DNA of 64,000 nucleotides from Geobacter sp. GTDB lineage: Bacteria; Desulfobacterota; Desulfuromonadia; Geobacterales; Geobacteraceae. Below the pieces are notes generated by a model. The model saw only the letters and a program-made list of their open reading frames with translations, was not told the DNA's origin and ran no database searches. Location of the stretch: contig DNJC01000115.1 in assembly GCA_003490025.1 (NCBI GenBank), forward strand, positions 6,424-70,423, in the 5' to 3' direction. Each line of letters opens with the position of its first letter. The first letter of the stretch is position 1. Made by a program: the position numbers and the translations under genes. Positions 44,222 to 52,960 of the stretch are shown here, in pieces.

Positions 44222-45526
44222 ATGTCACAATCGTCATCTAAAAAGGGCTGGCAGGTGGTCTTCGCCGGAACCGGAATCAACCTGGCGCTCGGGGTACTGT
44301 ATGCCTGGAGTATCTTCAAGGGCGCGATTAAGGCGTCGATCGAGAAGGGTGGCCCTGATGCCTTCCAGTGGAGCCTTAGCACGATCAACGACCCGTACGC
44401 AGTCTGCTGCCTCGCCTTCGCCTTCTCGATGATCATCGCCGGCAAGTGCCAGGACAAGATGGGCCCGGCAAAGACCGCCCTCATCGGCGGACTCCTGGTC
44501 GGCGCCGGTTTCTGCCTCATGGGCTACTCCAACAGCTACGCCGCCTGGGTCACCGGCTTCGGCGTCCTGGCCGGCTCCGGCTTCGGCTTCGGCTACTCCG
44601 CCGCCACCCCGCCGGCGCTTAAATGGTTCTCCTCCAAGAAAACCGGCCTCATCGCAGGCATCGTCGTCGCCGGTTTCGGCCTGGCGCCGGTATACATCGC
44701 GCCGCTCTCCAGCTACCTGCTGGGCGCCTACGGCATCCAGCAGTCCATGTACATCCTCGCTGCCGGTTTCGCCGTCGTCGTCTGCGGCCTCTCCTTCGCA
44801 CTGGTGAACCCGCCCAAGGGGTATGTTCCGGTTGAGCCGGTCCTGAAGGGTGACGCAGCCAACGCTCCGGCCAAGAAGGCCGTACACGATGCGACGGTCG
44901 GTGAAATGCTCCGCTCTCCCAAGTTCTACATGCTCTGGACCACCTTCTTCATCGGCGCAGGCGCAGGACTCATGGTCATCGGTTCCGTCGCCGGTCTCGC
45001 CAAGAAGAGCATGGGGCCCATGGCCTTCGTGGCAGTCGCCATCATGGCGATCGGCAACGCATCCGGCCGCGTCGTTGCCGGTGTCCTCTCCGACAAGATC
45101 GGTCGCCGCGCCACCCTGACCATCATGCTCTCCTTCCAGGCGATCCTCATGTTCGCAGCCGTCCCCGTCGTCGGCTCCGGCAGCGCGGTGCTCCTGGTAC
45201 TTTTGGCATCCTTCATCGGCTTCAACTACGGCTCCAACCTGACCCTCTTCCCCTCCTTCGCCAAAGACTACTGGGGGTTCAAGAACTACGGCCTGAACTA
45301 CGGCGCGCTGTTCAGCGCCTGGGGCGTCGGCGGTCTGGTCATGGGGCGCGTATCCGAGATGATGAACGCCCAGCCGGGCGGCCTGAACAAGTCCTTCATC
45401 CTGGCAGGTTCCTGCCTTGCCTTCGGCACCGTCCTCACCTTCTTCCTGCGTGAGAAGAAAGCGGTCACCGTCGAGGCAACCGAGACGGTCGGCGAGCAGG
45501 TGGCGGTCAAGGTCGCAGCTTCCTGA
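44222..45526 (+). CDS. MFS transporter, oxalate/formate antiporter (OFA) family
   Basis: Start at 44222 with GGAGG nine nt upstream gives 434 residues and twelve transmembrane helices. The N-terminal GTGINLALGVLYAWSIFKGA and the helix-4 GSGFGFGYSAATPPALKWF signatures are typical of the OFA family, which moves small carboxylates. In Geobacter-type organisms members may carry acetate, pyruvate, lactate or formate; the substrate cannot be fixed from sequence. Codon use is strongly biased, which suggests high expression. Transcription is probably from the sigma-54 promoter at 44158 and stops at the terminator at 45556. Confidence 0.85.
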   Translation: MSQSSSKKGWQVVFAGTGINLALGVLYAWSIFKGAIKASIEKGGPDAFQWSLSTINDPYAVCCLAFAFSMIIAGKCQDKMGPAKTALIGGLLVGAGFCLMGYSNSYAAWVTGFGVLAGSGFGFGYSAATPPALKWFSSKKTGLIAGIVVAGFGLAPVYIAPLSSYLLGAYGIQQSMYILAAGFAVVVCGLSFALVNPPKGYVPVEPVLKGDAANAPAKKAVHDATVGEMLRSPKFYMLWTTFFIGAGAGLMVIGSVAGLAKKSMGPMAFVAVAIMAIGNASGRVVAGVLSDKIGRRATLTIMLSFQAILMFAAVPVVGSGSAVLLVLLASFIGFNYGSNLTLFPSFAKDYWGFKNYGLNYGALFSAWGVGGLVMGRVSEMMNAQPGGLNKSFILAGSCLAFGTVLTFFLREKKAVTVEATETVGEQVAVKVAAS

Positions 45527-45555
45527 GAGTCGCCACTGCGGTAGAGAAAAAGAGG

Positions 45556-45584
45556 GGGTCATGCATTTGCATGGCCCTTTTTTT
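45556..45584 (+). terminator. Rho-independent terminator
   Basis: GGGTCATGC/GCATGGCCC stem with a run of seven T. Confidence 0.85.
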
Positions 45585-45636
45585 CATGATGATGGTATTA
45601 TGTCGAACCCCAAGTCCCCTCTGAAAGGAATCTGCC

Positions 45637-46782
45637 ATGGATACTACCTATGTCACCATCATGCTGGTCGTCTTTATCGTGCTGACAGGTCTCGCCATTG
45701 ATGTCGGGTACATGTATGTCAGCGACGAGGACCTGCAGCATGCGGCGGAGACCTCGGCCCTGGCGGGAGCGCAGGCGATAAAGCAGCGGGTGCTGTTCCA
45801 GGCGCAGAGCGATCCGGGAAAGATAGCGGAAGTGCTGGTCGATCCGGTGCAGAAGCAGCCCAGGGAAGCGGCGATCGAGGTCGCCTCCGGAAATCACAGC
45901 GCCTCCGCCCTGGTCAGCCTGGCCAACAGTAACGGCAATTCCTTGAGCGAAGACAACGACATAACGGTGGGATTCTGGAACATAAGCAGCCGCACCTACA
46001 CCCCGGGTGCGACCCCTGTCAACGCGATGCAGGTAAGGACCAGGCGGACCGCGGAAAGCAGTTCGGTCGGCATGGGGAGCCTCGGGAGCTTCATGGCCAA
46101 GATCACCGGGACCGCCTCCTTCGGGTCGACCCCGGTCGCGACGGCAGCCCTCGTCCCCGGCACCCGCTCCAACATAGCCGTCTGCGCCGACGCCTGCGAG
46201 CCCGCCTGCAGCTATCCCCAGATCTGCAGCATCAACGAGAGAAGGATGAGCCATCTCCCCTGGGCCCCGGGCAACTGGCGCGGCGACCGCTACGTTTACA
46301 CCTCGCTGCTGCACCCGGTGACCCTGACCAACACCATGTCGGACCTGGTGTGCCAGGAAATGCCGGTGCAGGAGGTCTGCGGCTTGCCGATCTTCACCTC
46401 CAGCGGCAAGGACGACACCATCTTGCGCGACATGAAGGCGATGATGTACGACCCCAAGGTGGACCGGTCCAACAAGGAGTACGATCAAAAAGGGAGGCTC
46501 CTCGGTTGGTGGGTGATCGTCCCGGTGACCGACTGCCGGACCGTCCCCGCGGCGGAGGTTCCCGAGCAGCGGGTGGTGACCAGGTATTCGCTGGTAAGGA
46601 TCAGCCGGATCTGCGCCGCCGGTCCCGCGGGTTGCAGCCAGTCCGCCTCTGCCACCGAACTCCCCGCCGTCCCCTGCAGCACCGGCGGCGACGGGCTGTA
46701 CATCGACCGGATCTCCTGTGTCGGTTGTGACAGCCGGTCGAAGATGATGCTCCCGGGGCTGCGCCCCGTGCTGGTGGATTAG
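45637..46782 (+). CDS. TadG-like secreted protein with N-terminal membrane anchor
   Basis: A 381-residue protein with one N-terminal transmembrane helix (TIMLVVFIVLTGLAIDVGYMY) followed by the TadE/TadG-like helix with LQHAAETSALAGAQA. A long exported region follows, Cys-rich in two places (CADACEPACSYPQIC and CVGCDS). TadG proteins take part in Flp pilus assembly, but no other tad/flp gene is nearby, so it is an orphan. The start follows AAAGGAATCTGCC. Confidence 0.75.
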   Translation: MDTTYVTIMLVVFIVLTGLAIDVGYMYVSDEDLQHAAETSALAGAQAIKQRVLFQAQSDPGKIAEVLVDPVQKQPREAAIEVASGNHSASALVSLANSNGNSLSEDNDITVGFWNISSRTYTPGATPVNAMQVRTRRTAESSSVGMGSLGSFMAKITGTASFGSTPVATAALVPGTRSNIAVCADACEPACSYPQICSINERRMSHLPWAPGNWRGDRYVYTSLLHPVTLTNTMSDLVCQEMPVQEVCGLPIFTSSGKDDTILRDMKAMMYDPKVDRSNKEYDQKGRLLGWWVIVPVTDCRTVPAAEVPEQRVVTRYSLVRISRICAAGPAGCSQSASATELPAVPCSTGGDGLYIDRISCVGCDSRSKMMLPGLRPVLVD

Positions 46783-46859
46783 CGGCTGGAGCCGCAGCGG
46801 TGCGGCGGCGCTACAGGCGACGCGCCAGCCTGGGATGTTTCCAGCGTAAGGAGAGCGCC

Positions 46860-47243
46860 ATGCAACGATGCCGGGAAGTGCCCCCCGACGAATTACAAAA
46901 GGCCATCGACGAGTTTAACAGCGGAGACTGGTTCGAATGCCACGAGACGCTGGAGGAACTCTGGGTCGGAGAGAAGGGGGAGCTGCGGGACTTCTACCAG
47001 GGGGTGCTGCAGATCGCCGTGGCGCTGCATCACTGGCGAAACGGCAACTTCAAGGGCGCGGCTACCCTACTAAAGGGGGGGAGCGACTGCCTGCGGAGGG
47101 TTTCGCAGCCGTGCCAGGGGGTGGACGTGGCGCGCCTGCTCGCGGAGACCGGCCTGTTCCGGGAAGAGCTTCTCGCAGCCGGCGAGGAGCGGATGTCGGA
47201 AGTGGCCGGCGGCCTGGTGCCGAAACTGCACCGAAATGCATGA
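46860..47243 (+). CDS. DUF309 family protein
   Basis: Start at 46860 behind AAGGAG gives 127 residues. The sequence matches the small all-helical DUF309 family: AIDEFNSGDWFECHETLEEL, then GVLQIAVALHHWRNGNFKGA with conserved His and Trp residues. Members are widespread in bacteria and plants and were suggested to be hydrolases, without proof. It lies 77 bp after the TadG-like gene and shares a bidirectional terminator with the carbonic anhydrase gene. Confidence 0.85.
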   Translation: MQRCREVPPDELQKAIDEFNSGDWFECHETLEELWVGEKGELRDFYQGVLQIAVALHHWRNGNFKGAATLLKGGSDCLRRVSQPCQGVDVARLLAETGLFREELLAAGEERMSEVAGGLVPKLHRNA

Positions 47244-47266
47244 GAACCGACGCGTTTTGAAACGGT

Positions 47267-47303
47267 AAAAGCCGCCCCCCGGCGAAGGGAGGCGGCTTTT
47301 TTT
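47267..47303. terminator. Bidirectional rho-independent terminator
   Basis: AAAAGCCGCC/GGCGGCTTTT stem with T run on each strand, between convergent genes. Confidence 0.85.
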
Positions 47304-47310
47304 ATTGCCG

Positions 47311-48003
47311 CTACTTCAGGAGGGTCACCTTCCCGTCGTCCAGGTCGTACTTCGCGGCGACGATCTTGATCTTTCCTTCCTTCAGCTCTTCTGCGAGGAT
47401 CTTGGATTTCTTGGTCAGGCCGGCTGCGACTGCCTTGGCATTGACGTCGACTGCACATTCGACGAGTTCCTCGGTGGTTTTACCCTTGCAGTCGCTCTTG
47501 GCCTTCTTCACGGCGGGCTGGATGGCGGTGACTATGGCGCCGATATTCCCTTCCGGCTTCCCTTTGCTGTTGACGGTGGCGGTGACCGCGCCGCAGCGCT
47601 CGTGGCCCAGCACCATGATGAGCGGCGAGCCGAGGTGTTCGGCCGCGTACTCGACGCTCCCCAGCACGATCGGGTCGGTGACGTTGCCGGCCACGCGGAT
47701 CACGAAGATCTCACCAAGTGCCTGGTCGAAGATGATCTCCGGCGGGACGCGGGAATCGGAGCAGGAGAGGATGATGGCGTAAGGGTGCTGGGTCTTTGCC
47801 AGCTTGCCGCGTGCCGTCGCATCGCAAAGCGCCCCGGCGGTCATCTTGCTCTCCATGTAACGGGTGTTGCCGTCCATCAGTTTCTTCAGTGCCTCGTCGG
47901 CGCTGATCCCCGCGCCGGCGCCCGACGCGAAGGCGATGCCGACCGTGGCGGTGACCGCCGTTGCCAGCATCGCGATTCTGCCCGCAATCTTGCTGCATTT
48001 CAT
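47311..48003 (-). CDS. Periplasmic beta-carbonic anhydrase
   Basis: Start at 48003 (AAAGGAGG 8 nt upstream) gives 230 residues with a signal peptide (~1-29). The beta-class zinc site is complete: ILSCSDSRVPPE with Cys and Asp, and VLGHERCGAV with His and Cys. It interconverts CO2 and bicarbonate; export to the periplasm suggests CO2 trapping or pH handling outside the cytoplasm. An 18-bp palindrome lies 42-59 bp upstream of the start codon. Confidence 0.92.
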   Translation of the reverse strand: MKCSKIAGRIAMLATAVTATVGIAFASGAGAGISADEALKKLMDGNTRYMESKMTAGALCDATARGKLAKTQHPYAIILSCSDSRVPPEIIFDQALGEIFVIRVAGNVTDPIVLGSVEYAAEHLGSPLIMVLGHERCGAVTATVNSKGKPEGNIGAIVTAIQPAVKKAKSDCKGKTTEELVECAVDVNAKAVAAGLTKKSKILAEELKEGKIKIVAAKYDLDDGKVTLLK

Positions 48004-48325
48004 AACTGTTCCTCCTTTGGTTTGATCATCACAAAACAGCCGGCCCATTTTACATAAAATGGCGGATTATTCCAGATTAATATGCCGAGGGGAGGTTGCC
48101 GGGCGCACAGGGGCGGGACGCTGTTGCCGAGGGATCCCTGCCGGTAGAGAAAAATGCCGGGAAATCAGGTACCTGATGTCTCCTCTGGCTCGGTCCTGGC
48201 CCGCGAGTCACGCCCGTTGTTCATGTTTTTAATCGTGGCAGCCGAGCTGCCGTGTTGACAGCCGATGAGAGTTCGGGCACATTAGGTAGGCGGAAAATCT
48301 AGCAGGATAAACGGAGTTTCAAGGC
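48004..48325. other. Divergent intergenic region with palindrome at 48045-48062
   Basis: A 322-bp gap. CCATTTTA-CA-TAAAATGG is a perfect 18-bp palindrome (48045-48062) upstream of the carbonic anhydrase gene and is a candidate repressor site. Nothing else stands out. Confidence 0.5.
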
Positions 48326-48484
48326 ATGTTCTGGCTTAAATTAGTGGCAGTCGCAGTACTTATTACCGTCGGCATTTTCGTCATCGCATTCCTGGAAGAA
48401 AAACTGGTGAGCGGCCCGCGCAGACGGGAACTGCAGGCCAAAGCCCGCGAGAAGCTCGCCGGGAACAAGAGAAAGGAACAGTAA
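48326..48484 (+). CDS. Small membrane protein (52 aa)
   Basis: A 52-codon ORF (MFWLKLVAVAVLITVGIFVI...) with one N-terminal transmembrane helix of ~20 residues, followed by a strongly basic cytoplasmic tail (PRRRELQAKAREKLAGNKRK). A weak AAGG precedes the ATG. Composition is typical of single-pass small membrane proteins that bind a partner or stabilise a complex. No homologue recognised. Confidence 0.5.
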   Translation: MFWLKLVAVAVLITVGIFVIAFLEEKLVSGPRRRELQAKAREKLAGNKRKEQ

Positions 48485-48549
48485 TAGACAATACCGTCAC
48501 TGGTCGCCGCCAAGTTGAAGGCGGCGGCCGTGGTGCTTTGCCAGAACTG

Positions 48550-48747
48550 TCAGCTTTCATATCCAGCTTCGGAATCACCCCGGATTGCCTCCTGTAGCAC
48601 CCCCAGTGTAAGCCCAAGCAGCACGCCAAGTAGTACCTCTCTGTACAAGAAAATTGCTGCACCTGCACAAACAATAGGCTTTGCTGCCTCATTTTTGTTT
48701 ACCCCTGATTGGTTGCAGATACCATCGTAAACATTAAGTTGTTGCAT
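48550..48747 (-). CDS. Possible small membrane protein (65 aa)
   Basis: The peptide has a hydrophobic helix (AIFLYREVLLGVLLGLTLGV) flanked by charged residues. Local GC is lower than average and there is no clear ribosome-binding site, so this may be spurious or a gene remnant. Confidence 0.3.
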   Translation of the reverse strand: MQQLNVYDGICNQSGVNKNEAAKPIVCAGAAIFLYREVLLGVLLGLTLGVLQEAIRGDSEAGYES

Positions 48748-48853
48748 TTACAGCTGCTTTTTGTGTTGGACGAGGATCTGGCATGCCTCCTGCTATGTCA
48801 AGGCGCAAAGGACGCGAAGCACAACGCAGTGCACGTGGCCGGCGAAGACAGGC

Positions 48854-48892
48854 AAAGGCGCCTCTCCACATGGATAGAGACGCCTTTTTTTC
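48854..48892 (+). terminator. Rho-independent terminator
   Basis: AAAGGCG...CGCCTTTT stem with inner CTCT/AGAG pairing and a T run. It has no obvious upstream plus-strand gene other than the small ORF at 48326. Confidence 0.7.
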
Positions 48893-48992
48893 GATGAAAT
48901 ACAGGAAAGGGGGAGGTTCAGTAATAAAGGCAGACGTTGAAGGCAGTTCAACTCAATAAAACCACACCACCACATTACAAAGGAGTAAGGAC

Positions 48993-49730
48993 ATGAAAAG
49001 AATGACCAAAAGTTTCATCATGGCAACGGCGCTGACCATCGCAACAACCGGTATCGCAATGGCGACCCCTTCGACCCAGATCTGGATCCCTTCCACCGAT
49101 GTGCAGGCATACAAGACCCTGCACCTGGGTATCGACAACTATACCCGCACCTCTTCCAACGGCAGCGGCATCCGCCCCAACGCCTACGACCTGGGTCTTA
49201 CCGCAGGCGTCCTTCCCTTCGAGAAGGTCCAGGCAGAGGTGGGTGTGGACTACATGACCTACGGTTCGGATGCCATGGACGGCAGCCCGATCTACTTCAA
49301 CGGGAAAGTGGCGACGCCTGAAGGGTCGCTGTTCACGATGTCGCCCGCACTCGCGGTTGGCGGTTACGGCTTCGGGACCAAGTCCGACTTCACCGACCTG
49401 AACATCGTTTACGGGCTTGTCGCAGAGACCGTGCCGGTCGTTGGGCGCTTCTCTGCCGGCTACTACAAGGGCAATGACAAGGCGCTGCTCAGCACCGACG
49501 ACCACGGCGTCCTTCTCTCCTGGGACAGGACCCTCAGCGAGATCTCCGACAAGCTCTGGCTCGGTGTTGACTACCAGGGTGGCGACAACGCCGTGGGCGC
49601 CTTCAGCTTCGGCGCCTCCTGGGCCTTTGCCAAGAACGTTTCCGTGATCTTCGGCTACGACATCTACAACGACAAGGCGCTTGCCGGCGAGAACACCTTC
49701 ACCACCCAGCTCGACATCAACTTCCCGTAG
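48993..49730 (+). CDS. Outer-membrane beta-barrel-like exported protein
   Basis: A 245-residue protein with a signal peptide (cleavage after AMA, ~24). The rest is strand-rich with alternating aromatic residues: TLHLGIDNYTR, AYDLGLTAGVLPF, VQAEVGVDYMTYG and KNVSVIFGYDIYNDK, ending in LDINFP with a terminal aromatic-Pro. That is typical of a 10-12 strand outer-membrane barrel; no pfam-level identity was recognised. An AAAGGAGTAAGGAC site precedes the ATG. It stands alone between a terminator and the tRNA gene. Confidence 0.6.
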   Translation: MKRMTKSFIMATALTIATTGIAMATPSTQIWIPSTDVQAYKTLHLGIDNYTRTSSNGSGIRPNAYDLGLTAGVLPFEKVQAEVGVDYMTYGSDAMDGSPIYFNGKVATPEGSLFTMSPALAVGGYGFGTKSDFTDLNIVYGLVAETVPVVGRFSAGYYKGNDKALLSTDDHGVLLSWDRTLSEISDKLWLGVDYQGGDNAVGAFSFGASWAFAKNVSVIFGYDIYNDKALAGENTFTTQLDINFP

Positions 49731-49855
49731 CTGAAACGCCGACCATCACCCGCACTTTCCCCCTGCCTGGACAGGAGGGGGAGGGTGTCAGGTGTGGGGC
49801 GGGACGATGACGGCAGGACCTGCATGACGGGGCGGGAAAAGTTTGAACAAAAGAG

Positions 49856-49885
49856 TTGACTCCGCTGCGAGCCCTGTGGTACAAG
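49856..49885 (+). promoter_or_regulatory. Promoter of initiator tRNA
   Basis: TTGACT (49856-49861), 18-bp spacer, TACAAG (49880-49885), 14 bp before the tRNA. Confidence 0.7.
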
Positions 49886-49899
49886 TTGGGACTCGATGA

Positions 49900-49976
<77 letters not shown>

Positions 49977-49985
49977 AAACACAAC

Positions 49986-50020
49986 AAGGCACTTGGCTTA
50001 CACAGCTGGGTGCCTTTTTT
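49986..50020 (+). terminator. Terminator after initiator tRNA
   Basis: AAGGCAC/GTGCCTT stem followed by T run. Confidence 0.75.
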
Positions 50021-50039
50021 GTTGATCTTCATTCAATCC

Positions 50040-50807
50040 GGGACAGATTTATTTATTGCTAATGAAATTCTGGTGTGTAATAAAGACTGCATGCCTCGCA
50101 CCGGTCGCATCGTCATTCCCAACTGCCCCCACCACATCGTCCATCGTGGACATAATCGGAATCCTCTTTTCATTTCCGATGACGACTATCACTATTACCT
50201 CAAAAACCTTGTCGACTTAAAAAACGAGCTTAATTGCCACGTCTATTCCTATTGCCTGATGACAAACCATGTTCATCTCATAATAGATCCAGGAGAACAT
50301 ATCGATGCACTGGCGATCCTGTTAAAGAAAGTCGCTGCACGTCAGACCCGGTATGTCAACACTCTGGAGAAGAGAACCGGCACGATCTGGGAGGGGCGAT
50401 ATCATTCCAGCCCTATCTGCAAAGATAGTTACCTGTTAGCGTGCTGCAGATACATCGAGATGAATCCTGTTAGAGCCAGAATGGTGACGGAACCGTCTGG
50501 ATATCGTTGGTCAAGTTATCGGGAAAAGACAGAAGGGCGGGCAGAGGTAATAGATCCCGATCCGGGATACCTTTCTCTTGGTGCAGACGAGACAGCAAGA
50601 CGTAAATCTTATCGGGAGTGGGTATTATCGTCGGTCCCAGAAGGCGAGTGGGAACGAATACATCAGGCGGCACAGCGGGGCTATCTGACCGGCGGTGAAG
50701 AATTCCAGCAAGTAGTGGCGGAGCGGTTAGGTATCCGTTTAGATTACAAGAACCCTGGTAGGCCACGGAAACGCTAATAGTTCATTAGTAGAAAATAAAT
50801 CTGTCCC
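50040..50807 (+). mobile_element. REP-associated (RAYT) single-gene element with 27-bp terminal inverted repeats
   Basis: The ends, 50040-50066 and 50781-50807, are inverted copies matching at 24 of 27 positions: GGGACAGATTTAT outer, CTAATGAA inner. They bracket exactly one transposase gene. It lies 63 bp downstream of the initiator tRNA gene and just past its terminator. Local GC is clearly lower than in neighbours, which suggests recent acquisition. Confidence 0.8.
50091..50777 (+). CDS. REP-associated tyrosine transposase (Y1_Tnp/TnpA_REP)
   Basis: Start at 50091 (MPRTGRIVIPNCPHHIVHRG) gives 228 residues. It has the HUH motif region (YCLMTNHVHLII), the catalytic-Tyr helix around ARQTRYVN, and WEGRYHSSPI...YIEMNPVRA, all signatures of the TnpA_REP clade of IS200/IS605-like single-strand transposases. 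These RAYTs process REP sequences. Codon use is AT-richer than the surroundings, which suggests transfer. The gene is intact and framed by the element's inverted repeats; no strong ribosome-binding site was found. Confidence 0.9.
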   Translation: MPRTGRIVIPNCPHHIVHRGHNRNPLFISDDDYHYYLKNLVDLKNELNCHVYSYCLMTNHVHLIIDPGEHIDALAILLKKVAARQTRYVNTLEKRTGTIWEGRYHSSPICKDSYLLACCRYIEMNPVRARMVTEPSGYRWSSYREKTEGRAEVIDPDPGYLSLGADETARRKSYREWVLSSVPEGEWERIHQAAQRGYLTGGEEFQQVVAERLGIRLDYKNPGRPRKR

Positions 50808-50917
50808 GCGCGCAGTCCCGCGCGCAGTCCTGCCCCCCAGAGTCCGCCCCCGGGGGAGCGCCCACCGTTCCTCCAGAATACCTGCATGTGCATCCCGTTA
50901 ACCTCTAAGCCAGGGGT

Positions 50918-51017
50918 ATGACGTCTGGACTTCCTGTGACATATGTCATTGTGGCGTATCCGTGCGAAATGGGGTGGCTATTTCGTCAAAACCGCCGCAT
51001 TCGATGACGATCGTCAT
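50918..51017 (+). promoter_or_regulatory. Enhancer operators of the histidine kinase/activator operon
   Basis: Two copies of ATGAC-N4-GTCAT: GTGAC-ATAT-GTCAT (50936-50949) and ATGAC-GATC-GTCAT (51004-51017, perfect palindrome), with centres 68 bp apart. An ATGAC half-site lies 18 bp further upstream (50918). Relative to the predicted start near 51110 the centres are at about -167 and -99. Confidence 0.7.
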
Positions 51018-51082
51018 ACCCTCTCTTCTCGGCGGGGCTTTGCGAAAACGTGTTTTATTGTGGGAATACAAAGAACTGGACC

Positions 51083-51100
51083 TATGGCACCCACCTTGCT
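51083..51100 (+). promoter_or_regulatory. Sigma-54 promoter of histidine kinase/activator operon
   Basis: TATGGCACCCACCTTGCT: GG 51086-51087 and GC 51098-51099 with N10 between, a near-consensus TGGCAC-N5-TTGCT. Confidence 0.85.
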
Positions 51101-51238
51101 ACTATTTCTCATGATAGAGGAGCCCCGGTCGCCATTTCCTTGGCCAGATGGTGCTTCTTTTGGGTCTCGCGCAAGAAGAAATCATGGAATCGGCTGGAAA
51201 CGGAATTTTGCCCATGGTAAGGGGGGCAGGAGAGCGGC

Positions 51239-52948
51239 ATGTTGAAGCGAATTTGCACTACCGTCATCGCTGTTTGCCTCTGCCTGGCGTCTGCCCATAC
51301 GGGACACGGTTTCGCCGGAAAAGAGACCGTTATCGTTGGCGGTAACCATAATTATCCCCCCTACGAGTTCATCGACGACAAAGGCCAACCTGCCGGGCTG
51401 ACGGTCGACCTGATCCGCGCCATCGGCGACGTGATGGGGATGAACGTGGCGATCAAGCTGGGCGAGTGGGGCAAGATCCGCGGGGAGTTGATGGCCGGCA
51501 CCATCGACATGACCCTGGGTATAAACCAGACCCCGGAGAGGGACAAGGTTTTCGACTACTCGTCTCCGACCACCGTTGTGCAGCACGCCATCTTCGCCCG
51601 GAAGGGCTCTCCCAAGGTAAAGTCCCTGGAGGAATTGAGCGGCAAAAGGGTCGTGGTGAACCGCGGCGGGATCATGCACGATTACCTTTCAAATCTCGGC
51701 TTCGACAAGGACCTGATCCTGACCGACAGCCCCGCCGAATCCTTCCGCCTCCTGGCTTCCGGCGAGTACGACTACGCCGTCTACGCCCTTCTTCCCGGTA
51801 TGTACATCATCAAGGAAAACAAACTGACCAACTTGGCTCCCATCGTGAAGAACGCTGCCTCGTTCAACTACTCCTTCGCGGTGAAGGACGGGAATCGCGA
51901 GTTGCAGGCGCGTCTGAACGAGGGATTGGCAATCATCCAGAAGACCGGGCAGTACCAGGAAATCTACGAAAAATGGCTGGGCGTGCTGGAGCCGACGCGG
52001 GTGGCAGCGGCCAAGGTCCTGAGATTCGCGACGATGACCCTGGTGCCGCTCATGCTGCTTCTAGCCGGAACGGTGGTCTGGTCGCGCACCCTGCAGAAAA
52101 AAGTCGCCCTGCGTACCGTGGAACTGGCGCAGGAGGTGGCCGAAAAAGAGAAGGCTATGGAGGAATTGCGACTGCAGCAGGACAAGCTGGTGCAGGCCGA
52201 CAAAATGACCTCCCTGGGCATACTGGTCTCCGGGGTCGCCCATGAGATCAACAACCCCAACGCGCTCATCCTTCTGAGCATGCCGATCCTGAAGCAGTCG
52301 CAGGCCGCCATCGACCGGGCCCTGGACGAGTACTGCCGCGAGCACGGCGATTTCATGTGCGGCAACCTCCCCTACTCGCGAATGCGGGCCAAAATCCCCG
52401 CCATGCTAGGGGAGATTCACGATGGATCCAAGCGGATCAAACGGATTGTGGACGACCTGAAGGATTTCGCCCGGCAAAATGACGCCGCCAAGATGGAACC
52501 GTTCGACATCAACCAAGTGGCACAGGCTGCCATCCGGCTGGTGGACAGCTCCATCCGCAAGGCCACGCACCATTTCCACGGCACCTACGCAGAGAATCTC
52601 CCCGAGGTGAGGGGAAACGCCCAGCGAATCGAGCAAGTGGTGGTCAACCTCATCATCAACGCCTGCCAGGCCCTTCCCAACAAGGAGCGGGGGGTCTTCA
52701 TCTCCACCTGCGCCGACCCGGAAAACGGGAATGTGATGCTCCAGGTCCGGGACGAAGGGAGCGGCATCGCACCGGAGCACCTGTCGCACGTAACCGACCC
52801 CTTCTTCACCACCAAGCGGGAGACCGGGGGGACGGGACTCGGGCTGTCGGTATCGGCCGGAATCGTGAAGGAGCATGGCGGCGCGCTGGCACTGAAATCG
52901 ACCCCCGGGGAGGGGACCACCGTTTCGCTGATCCTCCCTGCCGCATAG
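51239..52948 (+). CDS. Histidine kinase with periplasmic SBP_bac_3 sensor domain
   Basis: A 569-residue kinase with a signal-type N-terminus and a solute-binding-protein family 3 sensor (~28-255; NHNYPPYEFIDDKGQPAGLTV, VNRGGIMHDYL). One transmembrane helix (~265-282) and a coiled coil follow. HisKA has His335 in GVAHEINNPN, and HATPase has G-boxes (DEGSGIAPEHL, GGTGLGLSVSAGIV). The fused sensor suggests direct binding of a small organic ligand, probably what the TRAP system imports. The activator gene follows 12 bp later. The operon's own sigma-54 promoter and operators imply autoactivation. Confidence 0.9.
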   Translation: MLKRICTTVIAVCLCLASAHTGHGFAGKETVIVGGNHNYPPYEFIDDKGQPAGLTVDLIRAIGDVMGMNVAIKLGEWGKIRGELMAGTIDMTLGINQTPERDKVFDYSSPTTVVQHAIFARKGSPKVKSLEELSGKRVVVNRGGIMHDYLSNLGFDKDLILTDSPAESFRLLASGEYDYAVYALLPGMYIIKENKLTNLAPIVKNAASFNYSFAVKDGNRELQARLNEGLAIIQKTGQYQEIYEKWLGVLEPTRVAAAKVLRFATMTLVPLMLLLAGTVVWSRTLQKKVALRTVELAQEVAEKEKAMEELRLQQDKLVQADKMTSLGILVSGVAHEINNPNALILLSMPILKQSQAAIDRALDEYCREHGDFMCGNLPYSRMRAKIPAMLGEIHDGSKRIKRIVDDLKDFARQNDAAKMEPFDINQVAQAAIRLVDSSIRKATHHFHGTYAENLPEVRGNAQRIEQVVVNLIINACQALPNKERGVFISTCADPENGNVMLQVRDEGSGIAPEHLSHVTDPFFTTKRETGGTGLGLSVSAGIVKEHGGALALKSTPGEGTTVSLILPAA

Positions 52949-52960
52949 GAGAAAAGACCG

